From the NCBI GenBank assembly GCA_963817435.1, contig CAWFNY010000001.1, positions 1,674,001-1,738,000 on the forward strand: a stretch of 64,000 nucleotides of DNA, in the 5' to 3' direction. The stretch comes from JADJOM01 sp963817435 (GTDB lineage Bacteria > Gemmatimonadota > Gemmatimonadetes > Gemmatimonadales > GWC2-71-9). The stretch's first letter is position 1; each line of letters begins with the position of its first letter. Below, piece after piece: positions 55,440 through 63,842 of this stretch. Both the position numbers and the translations under genes were made by a program. The notes under the pieces were generated by a model. It had not been told where the DNA came from. It saw only the letters and a program-made list of their open reading frames with translations, and searched no databases.

Positions 55440-56600
55440 ATGCCACTCCCCACCGCCCGGGTGTCCGACAAGGGTGCCGCACGATGGACCCGGGGCCATC
55501 CCTGGATCTATCGGACCGACGTCACGACCGAGCCCGAACTCGCCGGCTGCAGCCGGGTTCTCGACCGGAGAGGAAAGTATCTCGGCACGGCCCTCTTTTC
55601 TCCGCGCTCGGAAATCCGGCTCCGGCTGCTCACGACCGAAGACCGCACGATCGACGCCGAATGGTGGCGTGAACGGCTGCGGACCTGCCTGGCACGGCGC
55701 GATGGCATCGACGCGACCGCGATGCGCCTGGTGCACGGCGAAGGGGATGGCCTGCCGTCGCTAGTGGTGGATCGCTACGACCGCTGGCTGGTGGTGCAAC
55801 TGCTGTCCGCCGGCCTCGAAACCATGCGGACCGACATCGTCGCCGCGCTGATGGCGACCTGTGATCCCGAAGGCATCCTGCTGCGAAACGACGTCGGGGT
55901 ACGGAAGCACGAAGGATTGAAGGAAGAGGTCGTGCTGGTCCAAGGTACCGTCCCGGAAAAGATCGAAGTGCGCGAGGGCGCCGTCCGTTACCTGGCCGCC
56001 CCATGGACCGGGCAGAAGACCGGGGCATTTCTCGACCAGCGACCCAACCGGATGCTTGCGGCCATGCTCACGCGGGCAGGCGGGACGGCGCTCGACTGCT
56101 TCACCTATCATGGGAGCTTCGCGCTTCACCTCGCCGGGCGCGCGGGGCATGTGACCGCGCTCGACGTCAGCGCCGAGGCGCTCGAACGCGGCCGGGAAAA
56201 CGCAGCGCTGAACGGGCTCGCCAATCTCGAATGGATGAAAGGCGACTGCTTCGACGTGCTCCGCCGCTTCGAGCGGGACCGGCGTCGGTTCGACACCGTG
56301 GTGGTCGACCCACCGGCCTTCGCGAAGACCAGGAGCAGCGTCGCCCAGGCGGTGCGCGGCTACAAGGAAGTGAACCTGCGGGCGATGCGCCTGCTCGCGC
56401 CGGGCGGGCGGCTGCTGACCGCGTCCTGCTCGTTCCACCTTGGCCGCGAGGCCTTCATGGAGATGCTGGAGGATGCCGCGGCCGACAGCGGGCGCCGGCT
56501 CACCCTCACCCACCTCCTCGGACAGGGCCAGGACCACCCGGAGGTGATCACCATCCCCGAAACCGGCTACCTCAAGGGGGCGGTCCTCCAAGCCGAGTAG
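55440..56600 (+). CDS. rlmI: RlmI/RlmK-like class I rRNA (cytosine-5) methyltransferase
   Basis: This 386-residue protein has an N-terminal PUA domain (residues 1-75, with ARWTRGHPWIYRTDV), a central EEHEV-like domain (MRLVHGEGDGLPSLVVDRY; KTGAFLDQRPNR) and a SAM-binding Rossmann domain. Motif I is ALDCFTYHGSFALHLA, VTALDVSAEAL binds the ribose, and the catalytic region is VVVDPPAFAKTR. The cysteine in LLTASCSFHL fits the usual catalytic position. Family enzymes methylate 23S rRNA cytosines (m5C1962 in E. coli RlmI). Length and domain order are normal. Confidence 0.9.
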   Translation: MPLPTARVSDKGAARWTRGHPWIYRTDVTTEPELAGCSRVLDRRGKYLGTALFSPRSEIRLRLLTTEDRTIDAEWWRERLRTCLARRDGIDATAMRLVHGEGDGLPSLVVDRYDRWLVVQLLSAGLETMRTDIVAALMATCDPEGILLRNDVGVRKHEGLKEEVVLVQGTVPEKIEVREGAVRYLAAPWTGQKTGAFLDQRPNRMLAAMLTRAGGTALDCFTYHGSFALHLAGRAGHVTALDVSAEALERGRENAALNGLANLEWMKGDCFDVLRRFERDRRRFDTVVVDPPAFAKTRSSVAQAVRGYKEVNLRAMRLLAPGGRLLTASCSFHLGREAFMEMLEDAAADSGRRLTLTHLLGQGQDHPEVITIPETGYLKGAVLQAE

Positions 56601-56610
56601 CGGCAAAGCG

Positions 56611-56640
56611 TTGACACCCTCCACCTCATGGTACGACTTT
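56611..56640 (+). promoter_or_regulatory. Promoter candidate upstream of the 56699 gene
   Basis: A perfect TTGACA (56611-56616) is followed after 18 nt by GACTTT (56635-56640), or after 15 nt by TACGAC. The -10 match is weak. A CACGT/ACGTG inverted repeat with a 7-nt centre lies just downstream (about 56648-56664). Confidence 0.4.
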
Positions 56641-56698
56641 GTAGGAGCACGTTTCCCCCACGTGATTACCGCAAGGCGGACTTGGGCTTGACCCACTC

Positions 56699-57568
56699 AT
56701 GCTGACCGCCCTCCAGCTCCAGCAGCAGCGCCGGCGCCGGGCTCTCCCGTCGCTCAAGCAGCAGTACCATGAGTACATCCTGCAGCGCATCGAGAGCCAC
56801 AAAAACAGTCTCTCGCGCCGGGAGCTGCTTGAGCTGGGCAACGAGGCGGTCGCCGAAATGGAGGCCGCCCAGGGTGACCAGTTCCTGCTCACCGAGGTGC
56901 TGCTGACCGACTGGGTGGATCGCCTGATCCACAAGCGGCTGAGCCTGCAGCCCTACAGCCGCTGGGCCAAGCACTTCAAGGCGCTGCGCGCGGCGCAGCG
57001 CGAACCCACACACTGGGGCATCGACCGGCGCAGCCCGATCGTGCGGGTGCTTGACCGCCTCGAACCGGGCGACACCGCGCTGGTGATCGGCAACGACGCC
57101 GCACCGGTGGCCTTTCTGCTCGCGGCCCACGACGTCGAGGTGGTGTTCACGGGGAGCGACATGACCTTCGTGGACCAGGTCGAGTCGCGGGTATCGGAAG
57201 AGGCGCTCGGGCACTACTGCGCGACCTACGTGGCGCCCGTCGGACAGTTCGGCTGCGGCATTCCGGAGCGGGTGCATCTCGTCGCGATCGACACCGGGAC
57301 GCTCGAGACGCATCGCGCGGGCGAGCGCCGCGCGATCGTCGATCGCCTGATGGCGCGGACCCATCCCTGCGGCGTCCACCTGATCCTCCCAAGTGAACAC
57401 GCGCTCGCGCCCGAGGCCTACCTCTCACTCTACGCCGAGTGGACGCGGGAAGACCCCGCCCCGGAAAAGAAGAAGGCGGCGCGGTCCTACGGCGTGACCC
57501 TGGGCAAGCCCCCCGAGGTGTCTGAGCCGCGCGCCGAGTCGGCCCGCACGCGTGACGTGCCGGCCTGA
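56699..57568 (+). CDS. Uncharacterised protein with degenerate Rossmann/methyltransferase-like domain
   Basis: This 289-residue soluble protein has a basic, helical first half (residues 1-95, many Q, R, K and L). Residues about 105-250 look like a Rossmann fold: DRLEPGDTALVIGNDAAPVAFLLAAHDVEVVFTGSDMTFVDQVE. This has the place of SAM motif I, but the glycine loop is replaced by VIGNDAAP and FTGSD stands where the ribose-binding acid would be. VHLVAIDTGTLETHRAGERRAIVDRLMARTHPCGVHLILPS resembles motifs IV to VI. The C-terminal 40 residues are charged and probably disordered. I do not recognise a named family; a SAM-binding or nucleotide-sensing role is possible. Confidence 0.6.
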   Translation: MLTALQLQQQRRRRALPSLKQQYHEYILQRIESHKNSLSRRELLELGNEAVAEMEAAQGDQFLLTEVLLTDWVDRLIHKRLSLQPYSRWAKHFKALRAAQREPTHWGIDRRSPIVRVLDRLEPGDTALVIGNDAAPVAFLLAAHDVEVVFTGSDMTFVDQVESRVSEEALGHYCATYVAPVGQFGCGIPERVHLVAIDTGTLETHRAGERRAIVDRLMARTHPCGVHLILPSEHALAPEAYLSLYAEWTREDPAPEKKKAARSYGVTLGKPPEVSEPRAESARTRDVPA

Positions 57569-57576
57569 CCTCGCCA

Positions 57577-58491
57577 GTGCTCCTCCAGAATCTCCGGTAC
57601 CTTGACGCCCTTGCCCGCGAGCAGCACTTCGCCCGCGCCGCGACGGCCTGTCAGGTCACGCAACCGACGCTCTCCGCCGGGATCAAGCAGCTCGAGGAAG
57701 AACTCGGCCTGCTGGTCGTCCAGCGCGGGCAGCGTTTCGAGGGACTGACGCCCGAAGGCGCGCGGATACTGCATTGGGCGCGGCGGGTGCTCTCCGACTG
57801 CGAGAGCCTGGTCCAGGAGGCCAGCGTGCTCAGGTCCGGGCTCGGCGGCCGGCTGCGCATCGGGGTGATTCCCGTGGCACTCCCCAGCGTGGCCCTGCTC
57901 ACCGTCCCCTTCAGCGCACGGCACCCTCAGGTGACCGTGACGGTCCTCTCGCTCTCGTCGATCGAGATCCAGCGCGGCATCGACGACTTCAGCCTCGACG
58001 CCGGGGTGACGTACCTCGACAACGAACCGCTGTCCCACGCCCGCACGATTCCGCTCTATCAGGAACGCTACTACCTCTTCACCCCGGTCCGGGGGCCTCT
58101 CGCCGGCCGGAACTCGGTGTCATGGTCCGAGGCCGCCACCGTCCCGCTCTGCCTCCTCACGCCGGACATGCAGAACCGCCGCATTCTCAACGCCATGTTC
58201 ATCGCGGCGGGTGCACAGGTCAGGACCAGCATCGAAACCAACTCCGTCGTCACCCTCTGGGCCCATGTGCGCTCCGGCGCCTGGACCACGATTCTGCCCC
58301 ATCCCTTCCTCTACCTGTTCGGAGAGCCGGAGGGCGTCCGCGCGGTCCCGCTGGAGATGGGTACCACCTCCCATACGATCGGCCTCGCGATTCCGGACCG
58401 CGAACCGCTGACCCCGTCCGCACGTGAGTTGTCCGGCCTGGTGGAGGAACTGGACATCGCGGCCGCACTGGAGCAGGCCGTCCGGCGCTAG
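57577..58491 (+). CDS. LysR-type transcriptional regulator
   Basis: This 304-residue regulator begins at GTG 57577. The winged-helix DNA-binding domain is at residues 1-60 (LRYLDALAREQHFARAATACQVTQPTLSAGIKQLEEELGLLVVQR). A periplasmic-binding-protein-like effector domain follows (RLRIGVIPVALPSVALLTVPFSARHPQVTVTVLS). It resembles regulators such as OxyR/CysB and the FdsR-type regulators encoded beside formate dehydrogenase operons. Its stop codon overlaps that of convergent fdhD, and fdhA lies 1.1 kb away, so control of formate oxidation is a fair inference. No cysteine pair typical of OxyR is seen. Confidence 0.88.
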   Translation: MLLQNLRYLDALAREQHFARAATACQVTQPTLSAGIKQLEEELGLLVVQRGQRFEGLTPEGARILHWARRVLSDCESLVQEASVLRSGLGGRLRIGVIPVALPSVALLTVPFSARHPQVTVTVLSLSSIEIQRGIDDFSLDAGVTYLDNEPLSHARTIPLYQERYYLFTPVRGPLAGRNSVSWSEAATVPLCLLTPDMQNRRILNAMFIAAGAQVRTSIETNSVVTLWAHVRSGAWTTILPHPFLYLFGEPEGVRAVPLEMGTTSHTIGLAIPDREPLTPSARELSGLVEELDIAAALEQAVRR

Positions 58492-59345
58492 CGCGAAGCG
58501 GCGATCCGGGCGGGATGGGTGTACACGGTGTGCCGGTCCCCGCGGACGAATCCCACGAGGGTCAAGCCAGCCTGCTCCGCCACCCGCACCGCCAGTCCCG
58601 TCGGACCCGAGATGGACGCCAGGAGGGGCGCGCCGAGCACCGTGGTCTTCTGCACCATCTCGAAGCTCGCCCGGCTCGTCACCGCGACGAATCCATCACT
58701 GGTCTCGGTGCCCGCGCGCCGGAGCGCTCCGATGAGCTTGTCGAGCGCGTTGTGGCGGCCGACATCCTCACGCGCCATCGTGACGGCCCCCTCGGCCGTC
58801 GCCCATCCCGCCGCATGCACCGCCCCGGCCGCGGCATTCAGCCGCTGGTGGGTGACGAGTTCCCGCATCGCACGGTGAACCGCCTCGGGCGGGATCGTCC
58901 GTCCCGCGGGCACCGGGTGCAGCTGCTTGAGCACCGCGCCGATACTGTCGGCGCCGCAGATGCCGCACCCGGTCCGCCCCGAGAGCCGCCGGGTCCGTGC
59001 GCCGATCACCGCCTCACACGACTCAGCCACCTGCGCCTGCACCTCGATGCCCTGGCTGTAACGGACCACGTCGACCGAACGCAGATCCGCGGGAGAAGCG
59101 ATGAGTTCCTCGGTCAGGCTGAAGCCGAGCACGAAGTCCTCGAGGTCGGTCGGCGTCGCCATCATCACCACGTGCGGCAGCCCGTTGTAGATGAGGACGA
59201 CGGGGACCTCCTCGGCGATCTGCTCCGCGCTCTCGCGTTCGACCCCCGCCTCCCAGCGGATGGCGGTGTGGGGAAGCAGCGCGTCGGCGTAGCCCAGGCG
59301 CTGCAAGCCAAGCGGGTCGCGCATCTGCTGAAGATCAGCCTTCAT
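58488..59345 (-). CDS. fdhD: Formate dehydrogenase accessory sulfurtransferase FdhD
   Basis: This 285-residue protein starts at ATG 59345; the open frame upstream lies in the promoter region. The FdhD motifs are VPVVLIYNGLPHVVMMATPTDLEDFVLGFSLTEELI, the sulfur-carrying CxxC of RTGCGICGADSIG, and REDVGRHNALDKLIG. VTSRASFEMVQK is also typical. It transfers sulfur from a cysteine desulfurase to the molybdenum cofactor of formate dehydrogenase, making the enzyme active. Divergence from fdhA across a shared 287-nt region fits joint regulation. Its stop codon overlaps the convergent LysR stop in one CTAG. Confidence 0.95.
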   Translation of the reverse strand: MKADLQQMRDPLGLQRLGYADALLPHTAIRWEAGVERESAEQIAEEVPVVLIYNGLPHVVMMATPTDLEDFVLGFSLTEELIASPADLRSVDVVRYSQGIEVQAQVAESCEAVIGARTRRLSGRTGCGICGADSIGAVLKQLHPVPAGRTIPPEAVHRAMRELVTHQRLNAAAGAVHAAGWATAEGAVTMAREDVGRHNALDKLIGALRRAGTETSDGFVAVTSRASFEMVQKTTVLGAPLLASISGPTGLAVRVAEQAGLTLVGFVRGDRHTVYTHPARIAASR

Positions 59346-59632
59346 GGACCACCTCACCCGAGAGAGCGCGCGCGGGGCGAAACCCAGCGCCAGATCCGAA
59401 TATACCGGTGACACCCGGTCCCCACTCCGCCGCCATTGCCGAGAGCTATCGGCCCATCGGCGGGGCCGATTTGCTTCCCCGGGCGGCCCAGCAAAGATTC
59501 CCCCGTCCGCCGAGACTGGGCCCCAACACCCTCCGCCAGCGCCCTTTGCGGGCAGACGCGGAGGGTGTGTACTTTCCGGCCTCGGTTGTGGCCCCAGCGG
59601 CCGATTACGCAGGTCCACAGGTGCCAACACCA
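59346..59632. promoter_or_regulatory. Divergent fdhD/fdhA control region with large inverted repeat
   Basis: This 287-nt gap contains a perfect 11-bp inverted repeat, ACACCCTCCGC (59526-59536) and its complement (59558-59568), enclosing a smaller GCCC/GGGC repeat. The right arm ends 1 nt before TACTTT (59570-59575), a possible -10 for fdhA. The two outer half-sites are 32 bp apart, about three helical turns, as expected for an activator binding upstream of the promoter. The remaining part shows nothing distinctive. Confidence 0.5.
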
Positions 59633-62575
59633 ATGCCATCGATTTCGCTCAACGGTCAGTCGCTTTCCTTCTCGCCGGGCCAGACGATTCTCGACGTCGC
59701 GCGCGCGAATGCCATCGACATCCCGACCCTCTGCTGGTATCCCAAGCTCCCCACCGTCGCCAACTGCCGGATCTGCCTGGTCTCGATCGAAGGCCAGGGC
59801 AAACTCCAGCCGGCCTGCTACACTCCGGCCGCAGAGGGGATGGTCATCCAGACCGAATCCGCGGAGGCGGCCGATAACCGCCGCGGCGTACTGGGCCTCC
59901 TGATGGAGCGGTACGCGGGTGAGCACCTCGCCGATGGCGGCCGGGAGCATCCGCGCAACGAGTTCGAGGAATACGTCGTCCGCTACGATGTCCCCCTGCC
60001 CTCCACCCGGGAGCTCGGACTCCGGGGCGGTGACGAGCGGCCCGGCGACGTCATGATCCAGCACGACATGAGCCTCTGCATCCTGTGCACGCGCTGCGTC
60101 CGCGCCTGCGAGGACATCCAGGAGGTCGGCGTGCTCGATGTCGGCGAGCGCGGCTCGCACAGCCACATCATCGTCGGCGGCGACGGCAGCCCCGAACACG
60201 CCGGCTGCACCTGGTGCGGCGAGTGCGTCCGCGTCTGCCCCACCGGCGCGATCTTCGAATTCATTCCCAGGCATCGCTTCGGCTCCGATGCGGTCGCCCA
60301 TCCCGACAAGGTCGCCCGCTCGGTCTGCCCCTACTGCGGGGTCGGCTGCCAGATCGATCTGCACGTCAAGAACGACGAGATCATGCGGGTCACCTCTCCA
60401 TGGATCGAGGAGTACTCCCCGAACCAGGGGTCGACGTGCGTGAAGGGTCGCTTCGGCTACGACTACCCCCAGCACCGCGACCGGCTGAAGGCGCCGCTCA
60501 TCCGCAAGGGCTGGATGCGCGACGGCGACCGCTGGGTCTGGACCGGCGAAGTGCCGCGCCACCGTGAGGGGCCGTGGCACCTGATCGAGGAAATGGGGCG
60601 CAAGGGCAAGTCCCGCCCCCCCGAGCGCAGCGTGGGCAAGTCGCGCACGACGGGTCTGCCCATCCTGGACGACGACGACGTGCGGGACCGGGTCGCGACG
60701 CCGGCCAGCTGGTACTCGGCGTTCCGTGAAGCGACCTGGGAGGAGGCGATGAGCCTCACCGCCCAGGAGCTGCTGCGCATCCGGGATACCTTCGGGCCGG
60801 ACTGCCTCGCCGCCCTCGCGTCTGCCAAGTGCAGCAACGAGGACAACTACGCCTTCATGCGGATGGTGCGCGCCGGGCTGCACACCAACAACGTCGACCA
60901 CTGCACCCGGCTCTGCCATTCGACATCCGTCGCGGCGATGAGCCGCGCCCTGCACACCTCCGCGGCTTCCGGCTCCATGCGGGAGATCGAGGAGGCGTGC
61001 GACGTCATCTTCATCTCCGGCGCGAACACCACCGAGACCCACCCCGTCTTCGGCGCCATGATCAAGCGGGCCCTCAAGCGGGGGGCCAGGCTGGTCATCG
61101 CCGACGTACGCCGCACCGAGCTGGCCTCGCTGGCGGACGTGCACCTCCAGATGCTGCCGGGCACCGATGTGGCGCTCTACAATGGCATGCTGCACCACAT
61201 CATCAAGGCCGGCCTGGTGGACGAGGCGTTCATCGCCAACCGGACCCGGGAATTTGAAACGGTGCAGGCCGCGGTCGAGCCGTACACCCTCGAGGTGGCC
61301 AGCAAGATCACCGGGATCCCCGCCGATACGATCCGCCGCGGCGCGGAGTTGTACGCGCGCGGGCCGAACACCGCAACCATGTGGGCGATGGGCCTGACCC
61401 AGCACTCGACCGGGACCGACATCGTCGCCAGCCTGCTCAACCTGATGCTGGCCTGCGGCATGATCGGTCGCTGGGGCGCCCCGATGATCCCGATCCGCGG
61501 CCAGAACAACGTGCAGGGCTCGTCGGACATGGGCGCGATTCCGTTCGCCTACACCGACTACCGCCCGGTCACCGATCCCGCCAACCGGGCCGACTACGCC
61601 AGGGCGTGGGGCGTGCCGGAGGAGTCGCTGTCGCTGACCAAGGGGATGATGGTGACCGAGATCGTGGCGGACGACAGCCCAGTGCGCGGCCTGTACATCA
61701 TGGGAGAGAATCCGGTGATCTCCGACCCCAATATCGCGCACGCGGAACACTGGGTGCGCGGCCTCGAGTTCCTCGCGGTCCAGGACCTCTTCCTCACCGA
61801 GACGGCGCGCTGGGCCGATGTCGTCCTCCCCGGATCATCGTTCGCGGAGAAGCAGGGCACCTTCGTCAACACCGACCGGCACATCCAGCTCACCGACGCC
61901 GCGATCGATCCGCCGGGCGATGCCCGCCGCGACCTGGACATCCTGATCGAACTGTCCAACCGCCTCGGGGTGAAGACCGACTGGCAGGGCCCGGCCGATA
62001 CGATGCGCGAGATCGCCTCCGTCACCCCGAACTGGCGCGGCGTCAGTTACGCGAAGCTGCAACAGCGGCGCTCGATCCAGTATCCCGTCTTCACGCCGGA
62101 GTCGGAGGGTACGCCGTTCCTCTTCGGCGATGACTTCCCCACCCCGGATGGGCGCGCCCTCTTCGTGCCGGTGGAGTTCCTCGCACCGGACGAACTTCCG
62201 AACGCGGAGTATCCGCTCTATATGAACACCGGGCGCCAGATGTACCACTGGCACACCGGGACGATGACGCGCCGCTCCGAGGGGCTGGATTCCCGGGAAC
62301 CGGTGCCAGTCGTCGAAATCAGCCGGGCCGATGCGCTCGCCCTCGGCCTGACGGAAGGCGAAACGGTTCGCGTCGTCTCCCGCCGGGGCGCGATCCTCAT
62401 CGGCGTCCGGATCTCGGAACGCCAGGCGCCGGGCCAGATCTTCATCCCCATGCATTTCCGGGAGGCGGCGGCAAACATCCTCACCAACCCGGCCCTCGAT
62501 CCGTACGCGAAGATCGCCTCCTTCAAGGTTGGCGCGGTCCGGATCGAACCGGTCCGGGAAGGGGCGCTGGTCTGA
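59633..62575 (+). CDS. fdhA: Formate dehydrogenase alpha subunit (molybdenum, NuoG/FdsA-like)
   Basis: This 980-residue protein has an N-terminal [2Fe-2S] ferredoxin domain (PTLCWYPKLPTVANCRICLVS ... LQPAC), a NuoG-type His/Cys iron-sulfur segment, two 4Fe-4S clusters (CILCTRCVRACED; CTWCGECVRVCPTGA) and the molybdopterin 4Fe-4S domain CPYCGVGCQIDLHV. Then come the large cofactor domains with NVDHCTRLCHSTSVAAM, where the second cysteine is at the molybdenum-ligand position (Cys rather than Sec), and IRGQNNVQGSSDMGA. It oxidises formate to CO2. About 70 extra residues (around 280-350) lie between the iron-sulfur domain and the first cofactor domain. No beta/gamma diaphorase subunits are adjacent. 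ATG 59633 is chosen; GTG 59621, with AGG 7 nt upstream, is almost as good. Confidence 0.92.
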   Translation: MPSISLNGQSLSFSPGQTILDVARANAIDIPTLCWYPKLPTVANCRICLVSIEGQGKLQPACYTPAAEGMVIQTESAEAADNRRGVLGLLMERYAGEHLADGGREHPRNEFEEYVVRYDVPLPSTRELGLRGGDERPGDVMIQHDMSLCILCTRCVRACEDIQEVGVLDVGERGSHSHIIVGGDGSPEHAGCTWCGECVRVCPTGAIFEFIPRHRFGSDAVAHPDKVARSVCPYCGVGCQIDLHVKNDEIMRVTSPWIEEYSPNQGSTCVKGRFGYDYPQHRDRLKAPLIRKGWMRDGDRWVWTGEVPRHREGPWHLIEEMGRKGKSRPPERSVGKSRTTGLPILDDDDVRDRVATPASWYSAFREATWEEAMSLTAQELLRIRDTFGPDCLAALASAKCSNEDNYAFMRMVRAGLHTNNVDHCTRLCHSTSVAAMSRALHTSAASGSMREIEEACDVIFISGANTTETHPVFGAMIKRALKRGARLVIADVRRTELASLADVHLQMLPGTDVALYNGMLHHIIKAGLVDEAFIANRTREFETVQAAVEPYTLEVASKITGIPADTIRRGAELYARGPNTATMWAMGLTQHSTGTDIVASLLNLMLACGMIGRWGAPMIPIRGQNNVQGSSDMGAIPFAYTDYRPVTDPANRADYARAWGVPEESLSLTKGMMVTEIVADDSPVRGLYIMGENPVISDPNIAHAEHWVRGLEFLAVQDLFLTETARWADVVLPGSSFAEKQGTFVNTDRHIQLTDAAIDPPGDARRDLDILIELSNRLGVKTDWQGPADTMREIASVTPNWRGVSYAKLQQRRSIQYPVFTPESEGTPFLFGDDFPTPDGRALFVPVEFLAPDELPNAEYPLYMNTGRQMYHWHTGTMTRRSEGLDSREPVPVVEISRADALALGLTEGETVRVVSRRGAILIGVRISERQAPGQIFIPMHFREAAANILTNPALDPYAKIASFKVGAVRIEPVREGALV

Positions 62576-62798
62576 CACACCGCTGACCATCGCGGTACCC
62601 GGCACGTCGGCGGCAGGCGCACGCGGCCCTCTTTCCCTGAGCGTGGACGGCGGGCTCACCCGCTCAAGCCACTGAGCCGCGCCGCGGCTGCATGATCATG
62701 CAGTCAGCCATGGGGATAGAAGACCGGCGCCGGACGGGTTAGGTTAGTCCCGCCAGCACAGTCACTCACCGATCCCCCGACTTCCCGTTTCCAGCCTC
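62576..62798. promoter_or_regulatory. Intergenic region with 16-bp palindrome upstream of tdh
   Basis: This 223-nt gap has a perfect 16-bp palindrome CTGCATGATCATGCAG (62688-62703), standing about 36 nt before the -10-like TAGGTT at 62740-62745. It is a candidate operator for the threonine-degradation genes. No convincing intrinsic terminator for fdhA is seen. Confidence 0.4.
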
Positions 62799-63842
62799 AT
62801 GCGCGCTCTCGTCAAAGTCGCCCCAGGTCCCGGCATGGAAGTCCGGGATGTCCCGATCCCGCCCTGCGGACCCAGCGATGTGCTCATCCGGGTCCACCAT
62901 GCCGGGGTCTGCGGCACCGACCTCCACATCTGGGAATGGGACGCATGGGCCAGCGCGAGGCTCAAGCCGCCCGTCGTGATCGGCCATGAGTTCGCGGGCG
63001 AGATCGTGGAGATGGGCGTGGAGGCGAGTGCGGAAGGCCTGCTCGCCACCGGCGACCTGGTGACGGCGGAGGGCCATATCGTCTGCGGCCACTGCCTGCC
63101 CTGCCGGACCGGCGATGCGCATGTCTGTCGCCGGACCCGGATCATTGGCGTCGACCGCGATGGTGCGTTCGCCGAGTATATCGCGATGCCCGCGTCGAAC
63201 GTGATGAAGCTCGATGGCATCCCGACCGAGATCGGAGCGATCATGGATCCGACCGGCAACGCGGTGCACACGGTGCTCGAAGGCGGCAACGTCCCGGGCA
63301 GTGCGGTCCTGGTGCTCGGCTGCGGTCCGATCGGCTGCTTCGCGGTCGGGGTCGCGCGGGCCGCGGGCGCCTCGCTCGTGATCGCGAGCGACCTCAATCC
63401 GAAGCGCCTCGAGATCGCCCGGCGCATGGGCGCGCACGTCACGCTCAACCCCTCCGAGGACGATGTGGTCGCCCGCTGCCGCGAACTGACCGGCGGAGAC
63501 GGTGTCGACCTGGTCTGCGAGATGAGCGGCCACCCATCGGGGCACCAGACCGCGTTCAGCGCCGCCCGCCTCGGCGGCCGGGTGAACTTCCTCGGGACAC
63601 CCGCCAGGACCACCGAGGTGAACTTCGCTCGCGACGTGATCTTCAAGGGGCTCACGCTCTACGGCGTGACCGGGCGGCGCATGTACGACACCTGGCAGCA
63701 GATGTTCCGGCTGCTGCGCGCCGGCCAGCTCGATCCCCGCCCGGTCGTCACCCATCGCTACAAGCTGGAGCAGATCGCCGAGGCCGTTCAGGTCATCAAG
63801 GACGGTCAGGCCGGCAAGGTCATCCTGGAGATCGGCGCATGA
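62799..63842 (+). CDS. tdh: L-threonine 3-dehydrogenase
   Basis: This 347-residue zinc-dependent medium-chain dehydrogenase has the catalytic-zinc region GVCGTDLHIWEWDAWA, IGHEFAGEIVEMG, and the structural-zinc cysteines in CGHCLPCRTGDAHVC. The NAD-binding loop is VLVLGCGPIGCFAVGVARAAGA, and VASDLNPKRLEIAR-like IASDLNPKRLEIAR carries the acidic residue favouring NAD. CGTDLHIWEWD is specific to TDH. It oxidises threonine to 2-amino-3-ketobutyrate. Its TGA overlaps the kbl start (ATGA), and this gene pairing confirms the assignment. Confidence 0.95.
   Translation: MRALVKVAPGPGMEVRDVPIPPCGPSDVLIRVHHAGVCGTDLHIWEWDAWASARLKPPVVIGHEFAGEIVEMGVEASAEGLLATGDLVTAEGHIVCGHCLPCRTGDAHVCRRTRIIGVDRDGAFAEYIAMPASNVMKLDGIPTEIGAIMDPTGNAVHTVLEGGNVPGSAVLVLGCGPIGCFAVGVARAAGASLVIASDLNPKRLEIARRMGAHVTLNPSEDDVVARCRELTGGDGVDLVCEMSGHPSGHQTAFSAARLGGRVNFLGTPARTTEVNFARDVIFKGLTLYGVTGRRMYDTWQQMFRLLRAGQLDPRPVVTHRYKLEQIAEAVQVIKDGQAGKVILEIGA

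Noticed and set aside
59526..59568. Molybdenum-cofactor riboswitch before fdhA
   Set aside because: The element is only a 43-nt nested hairpin and appears to lie upstream of the likely -10 box, so it would not be transcribed; known Moco RNAs are longer and multi-branched.
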